From the NCBI RefSeq assembly GCF_000738085.1, contig NZ_JPRS01000018.1, forward strand, positions 1-56,180: DNA of 56,180 nucleotides, in the 5' to 3' direction. Shown here one piece after another: positions 44,395 through 53,753 of this stretch; within the stretch, counting starts at the first letter, position 1; the number at the start of each line of letters is the position of its first letter. The DNA comes from Cryobacterium sp. MLB-32. Its GTDB lineage: Bacteria; Actinomycetota; Actinomycetes; Actinomycetales; Microbacteriaceae. The translations under genes and the position numbers were made by a program. The notes below the pieces were generated by a model. That model searched no databases. It was not told where the DNA came from and worked only from the letters and a program-made list of their open reading frames with translations.

Positions 44395-44550
44395 TCGTAC
44401 CGTGGACTCGAGCACCTCAGATGCCACAAGCAACATTTCGTGAACTGACGTTCTATCCTGCCCCGTGAACGCGATACTTTGGAGGTAGGTGACGCCCCCA
44501 CTCGATCCACGGACACGAGGGGGATCAGGGTGCGTCAAGGGGGGAGCAGG

Positions 44551-45045
44551 GTGAGTTACGAACGGCGCACGGAAAGAGCACGTGAGCTGGTGGCGGGGTT
44601 GAACCTACCTCGACCTCTGACAGCGGATCTGCTGCACCAGCAGATGGAAGTCGTGCGTGGCAAGAAGATCGTTATTCGCGCCGCCACGGAACGTATGCTC
44701 GCGCACGGCATCTGCGGTCTCTGGATCGCCGTCGCCGGCGAGGACTTCGAGCGCATCCACCACGTGCCGACGGAGTCTGCCGTTCACCGCCAACAGCTGA
44801 TCAATCACGAATTCGGGCACATGATCCTGCACCACGAGAAAGAGCTGATCCCGGCCGACCGAGTAGCCTTACTGGCGCCGCTCATTCCGCTCGATGCCAT
44901 CGCCTATGCGTTGTCGCGCAGCCGGTTCAGCGACGAGCAGGAAGCTCTGGCGGAAGCAATCGGGGATTGCCTCGCGCTCATGATTCTGCGCGATGGTCCG
45001 GCAGCTGCGAAGGGTCCCCCGACGGGATTCGGACGGGTGCTGTGA
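44551..45045 (+). CDS. ImmA/IrrE-family metallo-endopeptidase
   Basis: A 164-residue zinc peptidase of the ImmA/IrrE (COG2856-like) type. The zinc-binding motif is H86-E-F-G-H90, followed by M-I-L-H-H, with a downstream acidic helix (E-Q-E-A-L-A-E-A-I-G-D) that can supply the third ligand. Relatives cleave XRE-type repressors. A regulator gene of that kind ends this three-gene operon, so a sensor-protease-regulator relay is plausible. GTG 44551 follows a GGGGGGAGCAGG ribosome-binding site; GTG 44530 has a similar one and remains possible. The stop overlaps the next ATG (TGATG). Confidence 0.82.
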   Translation: MSYERRTERARELVAGLNLPRPLTADLLHQQMEVVRGKKIVIRAATERMLAHGICGLWIAVAGEDFERIHHVPTESAVHRQQLINHEFGHMILHHEKELIPADRVALLAPLIPLDAIAYALSRSRFSDEQEALAEAIGDCLALMILRDGPAAAKGPPTGFGRVL

Positions 45046-46082
45046 TGCAGGCCACCGTGCTGATCACCGTGTCTGCAATCCTGTGGCTCGCCGCGGGCCT
45101 GTGCGCACCATCCGCGCTCCACGGTCGACGGCGTCTGCTGTTCTGGTTTCTCGCCGTGTTTGCACTGACCATGACGCTTCAGCCCAAGCCGATCTATGAC
45201 GGAGTGGATTCGTTATTAGGTGACATCAATGTCACCTACTTCCTGTTCCATGCCTTGGCCATCGTCGCGATCGCCTTAGTTGACGTCATCGTTCAGCAGG
45301 CCGTCTCGCCGGGAGGCATTACGAAGGCTCGCAAGCTCGGCACCGCAATCATCGCGAGTGCAATCATTGCGACACAAGCCGTGCTCTTCTTTGGGAGCGA
45401 TTGGCGGGTGACTGACAATATCTCGCGGGCTTTTGTTTCTCGCTGGGACTACACCGCCTACGCGTCGACAACCTGGATCGCGATGGCGATCTTCGGAGTC
45501 TCAGTCGCGTACGCCTGCGTGTCTGATATGCGGCAGCAACCGCGCGGCATAACCAGGATCTCGCTCGGCTTCGTGACCTTGGGGTGTCTCGGCGTTCTCG
45601 GCTACGCGCTCATCAGCCTCACGAGCGCCTTTCAGTCCGTGCTCAATCCAGACTTCACTTTTCAGGGTTGGTCCCGTTTCGCCTACACGCTGACGTTTCT
45701 CCTGTCGCCGATTAGCCTCGCTGTCGGATTATGCCTCACCGCCACCGCGGACGGTCTTTCATCCGTGCGCAAGACCTACCGTGATCTGGTGCTCCTCTGG
45801 CGAATCACGCCAATTTGGAATCGTCTCCTCTCGACCTCGCCCGATCTGAGCATCGAGCGCGCTCTGACTCCGCTGCAACTCCTCGTTGTTCACAGACCGG
45901 GCGTGCACCTGTATCGACGACACGTCGAAATTCGTGACAGCTTGCTCCTCAACCCCGCACAAGCCGTATCCTTAAGGGAGCAATCAGTGATCGACCGGGC
46001 CGAACGACAGACCCAGGCACCGACCAGAAAGACGCCGAAGCCACAAACTGATCGGACCCAATCCAATGTCACAGACAGCTGA
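45045..46082 (+). CDS. Seven-helix membrane protein, MAB_1171c-like (DUF6545-type C-terminus)
   Basis: A 345-residue protein with seven hydrophobic helices in the first 250 residues, and a cytosolic tail containing H-L-Y-R-R-H-V-E-I-R-D-S-L-L (about residues 289-302), the hallmark I associate with the MAB_1171c/DUF6545 family. The tail then ends in a basic, threonine-rich stretch and is shorter than I would expect. Family function is unknown; the common pairing with ImmA-like peptidases and HTH proteins suggests a membrane sensor. Start overlaps the peptidase stop; end overlaps the regulator gene by 17 bases. Confidence 0.7.
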   Translation: MQATVLITVSAILWLAAGLCAPSALHGRRRLLFWFLAVFALTMTLQPKPIYDGVDSLLGDINVTYFLFHALAIVAIALVDVIVQQAVSPGGITKARKLGTAIIASAIIATQAVLFFGSDWRVTDNISRAFVSRWDYTAYASTTWIAMAIFGVSVAYACVSDMRQQPRGITRISLGFVTLGCLGVLGYALISLTSAFQSVLNPDFTFQGWSRFAYTLTFLLSPISLAVGLCLTATADGLSSVRKTYRDLVLLWRITPIWNRLLSTSPDLSIERALTPLQLLVVHRPGVHLYRRHVEIRDSLLLNPAQAVSLREQSVIDRAERQTQAPTRKTPKPQTDRTQSNVTDS

Positions 46083-46551
46083 CGAGCCGACGCCGACCGT
46101 TCCGGGGCAACCGGTTCTCAGTCCCCAGGTCGAACTCGCACGAAAGCTCAATCTCTTGCTCGACGTTGTCGTGGCCGAAGGCAACACACCGTACACCTAC
46201 AGGCAGATCGCACAGGGGCTCACTGACCGGGGCATCGCATTGTCGCGGGCGCGCTGGGCCTACATGATCACTGGCCAAGGCCCCCTCGTCACCGATGTTG
46301 CTCTTCTCACCGGGATCGGTGAATTCTTCCGCATCCCACCCGAGTATCTCCTCGGGTCCGATGATGACCTGCCGGAGCGAGTGGATTCGCAGCTCGCGTT
46401 CGTGAAAAGCCTCCGGGTCAAGCGCGTCGTGAACTTTGCCGCGCGCATGCTCGGGGATGTGTCCCCCGAAACCCTGCGTTCCATCACTGATCTGCTCGCC
46501 GAGCAGCTTCCCGATGTCGTCACCGACGCTGAACCTGTTTCAGGAATCTGA
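46066..46551 (+). CDS. XRE/EspR-like helix-turn-helix regulator
   Basis: A 161-residue protein. Residues 27-90 (L-N-L-L-L-D-V ... T-Y-R-Q-I-A-Q-G-L ... L-S-R-A-R-W-A-Y-M-I-T-G-Q-G ... F-F-R-I-P-P-E-Y-L-L) have the helix pattern of EspR-type XRE DNA-binding domains, and a helical C-terminal dimerisation-like part follows. It is the last gene of the coupled triad and the probable target or partner of the ImmA-like peptidase. The palindrome at 44383-44394 is its candidate operator. Confidence 0.75.
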   Translation: MSQTADEPTPTVPGQPVLSPQVELARKLNLLLDVVVAEGNTPYTYRQIAQGLTDRGIALSRARWAYMITGQGPLVTDVALLTGIGEFFRIPPEYLLGSDDDLPERVDSQLAFVKSLRVKRVVNFAARMLGDVSPETLRSITDLLAEQLPDVVTDAEPVSGI

Positions 46552-46636
46552 GAACCACCCCGGGTCAGTCTGACGGCCTCGTTCACACAGCCCAGAACGC
46601 CGCTGCGATTTGGGGCGACGTGGCCCACGCCTATCG

Positions 46637-47281
46637 CTAGGCCGTCCGCGCAGCGGCAGCGTCGAGCAGCGCGATGACCTCCTCGTCGGTCGTGGCGGAG
46701 AAATCGCGATAGTGCAGGCCGACAGCCTCGAAAATCCGCGGTGTCGATACGCAGACGACCTCATCGGCTTCGATGATTTCGCGCACGGTATCGGCCGGGG
46801 CCACCGGTACGGCGAGGATCACCCGCATAGCGCCCATGTGCCGGGCCGTCTGGCACGCGACGCGCGCGGTGCACCCGGTGGCGATTCCGTCGTCGACGAT
46901 GACGGCGATCCGGCCGGTGAGGGTGAGGCGGGGGCGCCCACTTCGGAATCGGGCCACTCTCGCTTCGAGTTCGGCGCGCTCCCGTCGCTCGACCTCGCGC
47001 AGTTGCTCCTCCGTCACCCCGGTGACGGCAAGGATGTGCGCACTGACCACACGCACACCGCCCTCTCCGATGGCTCCCATGGCCAGTTCAGGTTGAAATG
47101 GCACACCGAGCTTGCGCACAACGATCACGTCCAATGGCGCATCGAGTACGTCGGCGATCTCGAAGGCGACGGGCACTCCACCGCGCGGCAATCCCAGCAC
47201 CACGATGTCTCGTCCCCTCAAGTGCTCGAGGTGTTCGGCCAGGGACCTGCCGGCCTCGACCCGATCAGTGAACACGGGCAT
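46637..47281 (-). CDS. Phosphoribosyltransferase-family protein
   Basis: A 214-residue type I PRTase-fold protein. The PRPP-binding loop is V-I-V-D-D-G-I-A-T-G-C-T-A (about residues 120-132); V-L-G-L-P-R-G-G-V-P-V-A and V-V-R-K-L-G-V-P are typical of the stand-alone, stress-associated PRTase group. The substrate is unknown. ATG 47279-47281 (M-P-V-F-T-D-R) is preferred because GGGAGGTG lies a few bases upstream; a longer frame start at 47344 lacks this. Confidence 0.85.
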   Translation of the reverse strand: MPVFTDRVEAGRSLAEHLEHLRGRDIVVLGLPRGGVPVAFEIADVLDAPLDVIVVRKLGVPFQPELAMGAIGEGGVRVVSAHILAVTGVTEEQLREVERRERAELEARVARFRSGRPRLTLTGRIAVIVDDGIATGCTARVACQTARHMGAMRVILAVPVAPADTVREIIEADEVVCVSTPRIFEAVGLHYRDFSATTDEEVIALLDAAAARTA

Positions 47282-47466
47282 TTCCGCACCTCCCGGGGAC
47301 ATCGACGGGCAGGGACAAACTCGTCGGAGTGGTTTCTGAGCCATTATGGCCCCGGCTCACATTGTCGCTAGCTTGCGCCCTGCGCGCAGTGGCATGCGCG
47401 GACGGGGCGTTGACCCTTGCGAGGGCTGCCCCTAAGGTTCGAGAGGCCGACCTGAGGAGACACATC

Positions 47467-50400
47467 GTGAAGCATCCGCGCGTCATCATCTCCGCCTTGG
47501 CGCTGGCCCTCGCCGTCAGCACCCTCGCCGCGGGGTGTACCGCCTCACCGCAGAGCGCCATGCGGGTGACGGCTGAGGCGACCGATGCTCCCGGGGCAGT
47601 GAGCCACCAGAGTCAGTCCCGCAAAGACTGCATCGGCACCGCCCGCAACGACCGTTCGAAGATCTGGTTCACGGTGGCGAACGGGATTCTGTCCGACGTG
47701 TACGCCCCCACCGTTGACGCGACAAATGTAGAGACAATGCAGTTCCTCGTCACCGACGGCGCTAGTTTCACCGACCTGCAGAGTCGTGACATGACCTACT
47801 CGGTGTCAGCGGATGCCACGGGCATGGTGTGCACGGTGACGTCGACCGCCAGAAGCGGCGCGTACCGACTGGTAAACCGGTATTTCACTGATCCGCAGCG
47901 CAATAGCGTGGTCGTGCGCACGACGTTTGTGCCGCTCTCCGCCGACGCGAAGAAGAACCCGTCGACGTACAAACTTTTCGTGCGACTGGACGCGAACGCG
48001 GGCGGTAACGGCGGCGGCGGCTCGGCGAACGGTGGGGCGGATTCTGCGGTCATCGACACCTCGACGGCGTCGCCTGTGCCCGTCTCATTTGACATGAACA
48101 CCCAGAGCCAGGCGGACCGCTCCGCGTATGCGGTGCCGTCGTTCCTCGCCGTGGCGGCCGACTCCCCCTTCGACCGAATCAGCAGCGGCTTTGTCGGCAC
48201 ACCGAGCGACGGCCTCACTCAACTCGATGCATCGCATGCCCTGACCGCAACCGGTACGACGGCCACGGACGGCAATGTGGAACAGACCATGGGCCTGCAG
48301 CGTGACGCGCTCAACCAGTCGACGCTGGCCCTGGGATTCGGCACCAGCCGGGCGTCCGCCGTCGAGACGGCCCAGGCCACGGTGGCCACGCCCCTCGCGC
48401 GCATGCAGGGCGGCTACACGGCCGGGTGGGCGAGCTATGACCGCGGCCTGACGGCACCGGCTCTCTCGGCCGCCGGGCTCACTGCCGCCCAGCTGAAGAC
48501 GGCGACCCGAAGTTACTTTCGTGCCGCGAATGTGGTGAAGGCCTCGGAGGACAAGACCTATCCCGGTGCCATCGTGGCGGGAGTCAACGCCCCGTGGGGG
48601 CAGTCCATCCCGGCCAACGATCCAAACAACCTGTTCGTGGGCGGCTACAAGGAGGTTTTCGCGCGCGACCTCTACGAGGCCTGGACGGCCCTGTACACCG
48701 CCGGGGATATGGCCACTGCCCGCGACACCGTTCGCTACCTGCTGCTCTCCAGTCAGCAGGCCAACGGATCGCAGCCGCGCAACTCGCTGCTCGACGGCAC
48801 CAAGGCCGCGGATGCCTTCAATGACCAGCTCGATGAGACGGCATATCCCCTGCTGATGGCCCTGCAATCGGGCCTCGCCGATGACAACGACCTGTGGCCG
48901 CATGTGAAGCTTGCGGCCAATTTTCTGATCAGCCACGGCCCCAGTTTCGGCGTGGAACGGTGGGAAGAACAGCCCGGCTACTCCCCCTCAACGATCGCCG
49001 CTCAGATCGCCGGGCTGGTGGCGGCCGCGGCAATCGCCGACCAGCACGGCGATCCAACCAGCGCAGCGGTGTGGCGCGCGACCGCCGACCAGTACCAGCG
49101 GTCGATCACGACGTGGGGCGTGACGACAACCGGCCCGCTGTCGATGTCGCCCTATTTCATCCGCCTCTCCAAGACCGGCGACCCGAACGCCGCGATCAGC
49201 TACAACGTCGGAAACGGCGGGCCCACGCTCGATCAACGAGCCATCGTGGATGCCGGCTTCCTCGAATATGTGCGTTTGGGCATACTTCCGGCGACCGACC
49301 CCACGATTCTCGATTCCCTCGTTGTCACGGATGCGACGCTCCAGCGGTCCACCGAGAGCGGGGCCGGGTGGCTGCGCTACAACGGCGACGGCTACGGCGA
49401 CTGCTTCGTCGGCGTAGCGACGAACTGCGCTGTCACCGGAGCGCCGTGGACCAACAACTTCTCGGGGCTCGGACATCCGTGGCCGGTGCTCGGCGTCGAG
49501 CGCGCTCAGCAGTACCTCGCGCAGGGACAGGCGGGCGAAGCCGCGGCTCAGCTTGTGGCGATCAACGCCATGAATTCGGGCCCGGGTCTTGTGCCCGAGC
49601 AGGTCTGGGACCAGACGCCCGTTCCGGCGTCGCCATTCGGGAGCGATCCGGCTACCGCATCAATCGGTTTCGTGAACGGCCAGTCGGTGGGATCGGCGTC
49701 TCCGCTTACCTGGGGATCGGCTGCCCAGGTGCGCCTCACAGCAGCTCTGGGAGCAGGCCGATCGCTTGAGCAGCCCGCGGAGGTTCGTGACCGCTACGTG
49801 AGCACGACGCAGGCAACCACCCCACTGACCGTGACCGCGCCGACGGAGGGTTCACAGACGCCAGCCACGACGACGGTGTCCGGCACAGCCGAGCCGGGCG
49901 CCGGGATCTCCCTTGCCCGCGTCGCCACGGACGAGGACAGCCAGACCGCGACGGCGCACACCACCGCCGATGCGACCGGCGCATTCACCGTCGACGTGCC
50001 TTCGGCATTCGGCACCAATGTCATCGTCATCACGAGCATCGCGGCCGGCGGCGGAACTGCCCAGCTTGTGCGGTCGGTGGTGAGCGACGCCGTCGACGGA
50101 GAGCTCATCTTCAGCCGGGGCGACCCGGTGGGCGACGACAACGGACCGCGCAACTACGCCTACCCGACGTCGGGCGATTTCACACCAGATGCCTTCGATC
50201 TGACCGGGTTTGAGATGTACGACACGGGTTCGAGTGTGACCTTCCGGGTGAAGACGCGCGACCTGACGCCTGCGTTCGGCTCGCCGAATGGCGCCCAGCT
50301 CGTGGATGTCTACGTGCACAGCCCGGAGGGGACGGCGTCGTCGACCTCCTCAGCCTTCCCCAGCATGAACTATCAACTCGCCGAGCCGTGGAGCAGACTC

Positions 50401-50802
50401 ATCGAGGTGCAGGGCTTCGGCAACAACCGTTTCGTTGATTCGATCGGAATCAGTGTGGGTTCGCTCAGTGTGCGTGCGAATCCGACCACCGATTTCATCT
50501 CCTTCCGCGTGGACAAGGCGGCGCTCGGCGGTACGCCGGTCAGCGGATGGGGATTCACCGTGGCTCTGACCGGCCAGGACGGCACCCAGGGCCCTGACCA
50601 AACCCGCGCCTTCACCCCGACGCCCGGAGCGTTCACGTTTGGTGTGTGCGCCACGGCTCGCGCAAACGCCCTCTGTTCAGCCGACCCGACATCTGTACCG
50701 AGGGTCATGGACATCCTCACCCCGGACGGCGTCACGCAATCGACAGAACTGGACTACACCGCTCAGGATCCGGTCGTGCTTCCGGCCGTTGTGATTCCTT
50801 AG
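47467..50802 (+). CDS. GH15 glucodextranase/glucoamylase-like secreted lipoprotein
   Basis: An 1111-residue exported enzyme. The signal segment ends in the lipobox L-A-A-G-C (about residues 20-24). Domains: glucodextranase N-like domain (about 45-335), GH15 catalytic domain (about 345-745), an Ig-like/beta domain (about 765-880), and a C-terminal glucodextranase C-type sugar-binding domain beginning L-I-F-S-R-G-D-P-V-G-D-D-N-G (about 880-1100). The likely acid is E500 or E501 in E-R-W-E-E-Q-P-G-Y-S; the likely base is E711 in L-V-P-E-Q-V-W-D-Q. It would release glucose from dextran or starch ends at the cell surface. GTG 47467 has GAGGAG upstream; the open frame runs further upstream but without a signal peptide. 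Confidence 0.88.
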   Translation: MKHPRVIISALALALAVSTLAAGCTASPQSAMRVTAEATDAPGAVSHQSQSRKDCIGTARNDRSKIWFTVANGILSDVYAPTVDATNVETMQFLVTDGASFTDLQSRDMTYSVSADATGMVCTVTSTARSGAYRLVNRYFTDPQRNSVVVRTTFVPLSADAKKNPSTYKLFVRLDANAGGNGGGGSANGGADSAVIDTSTASPVPVSFDMNTQSQADRSAYAVPSFLAVAADSPFDRISSGFVGTPSDGLTQLDASHALTATGTTATDGNVEQTMGLQRDALNQSTLALGFGTSRASAVETAQATVATPLARMQGGYTAGWASYDRGLTAPALSAAGLTAAQLKTATRSYFRAANVVKASEDKTYPGAIVAGVNAPWGQSIPANDPNNLFVGGYKEVFARDLYEAWTALYTAGDMATARDTVRYLLLSSQQANGSQPRNSLLDGTKAADAFNDQLDETAYPLLMALQSGLADDNDLWPHVKLAANFLISHGPSFGVERWEEQPGYSPSTIAAQIAGLVAAAAIADQHGDPTSAAVWRATADQYQRSITTWGVTTTGPLSMSPYFIRLSKTGDPNAAISYNVGNGGPTLDQRAIVDAGFLEYVRLGILPATDPTILDSLVVTDATLQRSTESGAGWLRYNGDGYGDCFVGVATNCAVTGAPWTNNFSGLGHPWPVLGVERAQQYLAQGQAGEAAAQLVAINAMNSGPGLVPEQVWDQTPVPASPFGSDPATASIGFVNGQSVGSASPLTWGSAAQVRLTAALGAGRSLEQPAEVRDRYVSTTQATTPLTVTAPTEGSQTPATTTVSGTAEPGAGISLARVATDEDSQTATAHTTADATGAFTVDVPSAFGTNVIVITSIAAGGGTAQLVRSVVSDAVDGELIFSRGDPVGDDNGPRNYAYPTSGDFTPDAFDLTGFEMYDTGSSVTFRVKTRDLTPAFGSPNGAQLVDVYVHSPEGTASSTSSAFPSMNYQLAEPWSRLIEVQGFGNNRFVDSIGISVGSLSVRANPTTDFISFRVDKAALGGTPVSGWGFTVALTGQDGTQGPDQTRAFTPTPGAFTFGVCATARANALCSADPTSVPRVMDILTPDGVTQSTELDYTAQDPVVLPAVVIP

Positions 50803-50873
50803 CGCAGCTCGCACCCGAACCCGTGTCGTAGACCCCGCGACGCACGGGCACCACTCCCGTGAAATGATGAGGC

Positions 50874-51749
50874 ATGCCTACAACCGCTTCCCCGCTGGGT
50901 CTCTTGCTCGATGTCGACGGACCCATCGCAAGCCCGATCACGCGCACCATCGCGACCCCCAGCATCCTGACCGACCTCGTCACTCTCGCGGGCGCCAACG
51001 TGCCCATTGCCTTCATCACCGGTCGATCGGCCGCGTTCATTCGCGATCAGGTCGTCGCCCCGCTCCTTCAGGAGGGGCTGCCCGACACGTTCCGCATGTA
51101 CGGAGTCTGCGAAAAAGGGGCCGTCTGGTTTGCGATCGGCGCCGACGGCATGGGCGAGGTCGTGGTCGACGACAGCGTGGCACTGCCGCAGGCCGTCATC
51201 GGCGAGCTGCGCACACTCGTGCACGATGATTTCGCCGACACGATGTTCTTCGACGAGACCAAACAGGCCATGGTCTCGGTGGAACAGCGAACGGATGTGC
51301 CCAGCGACGCCTACAAGAGACGTCAGCCAGCGTTCAACCGAGCCGCCTTTGCCATCCTTGAGCGCCACGGCCTTGGGGTGCGCTTCGAAGACCGGGTCGC
51401 GCCGGACTCCGCCGGTGCCGTGCCGTTCCGCCTCGACGCCACCATCATCTCCACCGATATTGAGTCGGTCACCCTCGACAAGAACCACGCGGCCGAACGC
51501 GCCCTCGCCTTCTTCGCCGAAGGCGGGCCGCTCCCCCGCCTCTGGCGCTCAGTCGGCGATTCCCGCAGCGACTACCGGATGGCGGACCACTTGCACGAAG
51601 CCGGCTACGACGTGTCCCATGTCGACGTGCGTCCGCTCGACGGCATCCTCGATCGCCCCTATCCCGTCATCGTGATGGGTGAACAGATCCACGATGAGGC
51701 CGGAGCCAGCTTTCTCGACTACTGGGTGGAGAAGCTCGGCCTGCGCTAG
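50874..51749 (+). CDS. HAD-superfamily phosphatase (trehalose-phosphatase-like)
   Basis: A 291-residue HAD hydrolase. The nucleophile motif is L-L-D13-V-D15-G-P (11-17), motif II is F-I-T-G-R-S (near residue 46), and motif III/IV is G-D-S-R-S-D-Y (near 225). The Cof/trehalose-phosphatase type of cap fits its size. There is no trehalose synthase neighbour, so the substrate is open. ATG 50874 is taken as start. Confidence 0.78.
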   Translation: MPTTASPLGLLLDVDGPIASPITRTIATPSILTDLVTLAGANVPIAFITGRSAAFIRDQVVAPLLQEGLPDTFRMYGVCEKGAVWFAIGADGMGEVVVDDSVALPQAVIGELRTLVHDDFADTMFFDETKQAMVSVEQRTDVPSDAYKRRQPAFNRAAFAILERHGLGVRFEDRVAPDSAGAVPFRLDATIISTDIESVTLDKNHAAERALAFFAEGGPLPRLWRSVGDSRSDYRMADHLHEAGYDVSHVDVRPLDGILDRPYPVIVMGEQIHDEAGASFLDYWVEKLGLR

Positions 51750-51803
51750 GCAGCCCCTCGTGGCTGCACGGTCTCGCCGCGACGGCGACTCGTACCTCGT
51801 CCC

Positions 51804-52748
51804 CTAGCTGGAGACGAAGCGGATGCCGTTCTGGAGGGTGCTGCGCAGTTCGAAGACCTTCTCAAAGCTACCCCGATCCATCCCCGGAAAACCGTCACGC
51901 AAGAGACCGTTCAGGCGGGACCGGGGTACGACGATGACCAGAGGATGCCGTCCGCGCTTGGCCACTGTGGGGGTGCCGTCGACGTCGCCGTCGGGAACAA
52001 CGACGATGAGTCCCGTGAAGCGAACGCGCACCAGACGTGTGAAGGACTTTGCACTGGCCTGGAAGCTGTGCACCGGGTCTTCCTCGTCGGGGATTTCATC
52101 GCCCACGAGTTCTCCACGGCGCAGCGAAACCGTGCTCCCCCAGTCTTCCGACAGGATTCCGAAGAGTCCCGCGGGGCCGAGCACGACGTGATCGAGCTTG
52201 TCGCGCCCGTTGCCGCAGTCCACGTCGTGCCACGCCGTGAACCCGATACCGAGACCAGAGACGAGATGAGCAGTCGCTTCCTCGGCCAGGGCCTTGGCCA
52301 GGGTGTGCCGAATTCCCCGGGGTGCCGACCGCACGAGAGACGGAAGATAGGGGTCGTCGACGACAGTTCCTCGGCCGGCCCATTCCCTGATCAGGGTGAG
52401 GTAACGCTGTCGCACCTGCCCACCCGGGTGGCCGTGCATTCGTGTCTTGAGCCCCGTCTGTGATGACCGGGACGACGACCCGGACCCTGGCGTGGAGGAA
52501 CCACTGAAGGCACCTGCCGTGGGCTCCGGGTCACCGAAGCGCGTGCGATCGTAGGCGGCTCGACTCTCCGCGCTGCCCACCCGCTCCCACGCGATCTGCA
52601 CGGCATGGAATTGCGCAGCACTTCCGCCGACGTCGGGATGCGTTTTGCGCAGCTTCAGCCGATACGCACGTCGTAGTTCTTCATCAGTCGCCTGGGACGA
52701 TACTCCCAACACCTCATATGGTGTGGACGCGGCAGGGCTCTCGTGCAT
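51804..52748 (-). CDS. DnaJ-domain protein with C-terminal NERD-like (nuclease-related) domain
   Basis: A 314-residue protein. Residues 9-67 form a J domain with the invariant H37-P-D motif that stimulates DnaK. A serine/glycine-rich linker (about 74-105) follows. The C-terminal half contains D-K-L-D-H-V-V-L-G-P-A-G-L-F-G-I, the NERD-type core, but the normal I-E-T-K catalytic strand reads I-L-S-E-D, so nuclease activity is doubtful. There is no signal peptide. It is divergent from the DUF1345 gene. Confidence 0.75.
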   Translation of the reverse strand: MHESPAASTPYEVLGVSSQATDEELRRAYRLKLRKTHPDVGGSAAQFHAVQIAWERVGSAESRAAYDRTRFGDPEPTAGAFSGSSTPGSGSSSRSSQTGLKTRMHGHPGGQVRQRYLTLIREWAGRGTVVDDPYLPSLVRSAPRGIRHTLAKALAEEATAHLVSGLGIGFTAWHDVDCGNGRDKLDHVVLGPAGLFGILSEDWGSTVSLRRGELVGDEIPDEEDPVHSFQASAKSFTRLVRVRFTGLIVVVPDGDVDGTPTVAKRGRHPLVIVVPRSRLNGLLRDGFPGMDRGSFEKVFELRSTLQNGIRFVSS

Positions 52749-52866
52749 CCGGGGCGGAACCTTTCATACGGTCAAAGTTCGGTGAGTGAATAAATTAACA
52801 TACCGCGCCCGCCTGAAATACCGCCGAGGGCGGTTGTTCGCGCGGTAACTATGCGACGATCAGCTG

Positions 52867-53520
52867 GTGAAGAGTCCCGGCCCCGTGCGCCACATACATC
52901 GCTCCAGCACTCGACTTCTGGCGATGCTCGTGGTGGGCGTCGCCGCGGCCCTGGTGACCGGGCTACTCAACGCCTGGCTGTTTTCGCTCATCATCGGCTG
53001 GGCCGCCGCATGCGTGACCTACATCACGTGGGTCTGGCTGGCGGTCCGCCGACTGGATGCCAGCGGCACCGCACGACACGCCACTCGTGAAGATCCGTCC
53101 CGCCGGGTCTCTGAACTGCTCGTGCTCCTCGCGAGCCTGGGCAGTCTGGGTGCAATCGCTTTTCTTCTCACAGCCGCCTCGACCTCCACCCTCTCCCAAA
53201 AAGGCGGCTTGGCAGCCATCGCCGTGGCCAGCGTCGCACTATCGTGGGCCTTGATCCACACGCTCTACACGCTGCGATACGCCTCGCTCTATTACCGTGG
53301 CGTCGACGGCGGAATCGACTTCGCTCGGCAGGAGGCCCCGAACTACGGAGACTTCGCGTATCTGGCCTTCACGATCGGCATGACCTACCAGGTCTCGGAC
53401 ACTCCCATTCAGACCCACGCGATTCGCATGACGGCGCTGCGACACGCACTGCTGTCATTTCCGTTCGGCGCCGGCATCCTGGCCGCCCTGATCAATCTGG
53501 TGGCCGGGCTGCTGCCCTAA
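52867..53520 (+). CDS. DUF1345 membrane protein
   Basis: A 217-residue membrane protein with about five helices. The segment D-F-A-Y-L-A-F-T-I-G-M-T-Y-Q-V-S-D-T (about 159-176) is the hallmark of the DUF1345 family, whose function is unknown. The start is GTG 52867. It converges on the small membrane gene that ends at 53526. Confidence 0.85.
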   Translation: MKSPGPVRHIHRSSTRLLAMLVVGVAAALVTGLLNAWLFSLIIGWAAACVTYITWVWLAVRRLDASGTARHATREDPSRRVSELLVLLASLGSLGAIAFLLTAASTSTLSQKGGLAAIAVASVALSWALIHTLYTLRYASLYYRGVDGGIDFARQEAPNYGDFAYLAFTIGMTYQVSDTPIQTHAIRMTALRHALLSFPFGAGILAALINLVAGLLP

Positions 53521-53525
53521 GCGCC

Positions 53526-53690
53526 TCAGTTCCGCAGGATGTGGAACGGGATCGCCAGCGAGACGGAAATAGCCAGAATCCCTGAGATGAAGATCGCGCC
53601 CTGAAGGGCCGGAGCCGTGAAAGCAAAACCAAAAAGCCAGATACCCAGAACGAATATCGCAAAGGCGATAATAAAGGCGACGACGTTCAT
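53526..53690 (-). CDS. Small membrane protein, 54 residues
   Basis: Two hydrophobic helices (about residues 3-24 and 30-48) with a short polar C-terminus. No family recognised. ATG 53688-53690 has a GAGAGGATC ribosome-binding site; a longer frame start upstream would add a basic, non-membrane N-terminus. The stop is six bases from that of the convergent DUF1345 gene. Confidence 0.6.
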   Translation of the reverse strand: MNVVAFIIAFAIFVLGIWLFGFAFTAPALQGAIFISGILAISVSLAIPFHILRN

Positions 53691-53753
53691 GTGGTGATCC
53701 TCTCGATGTGGTGACCGCTGAAATTCTCGGGGCACCTCATTCGAGCGTACCGT

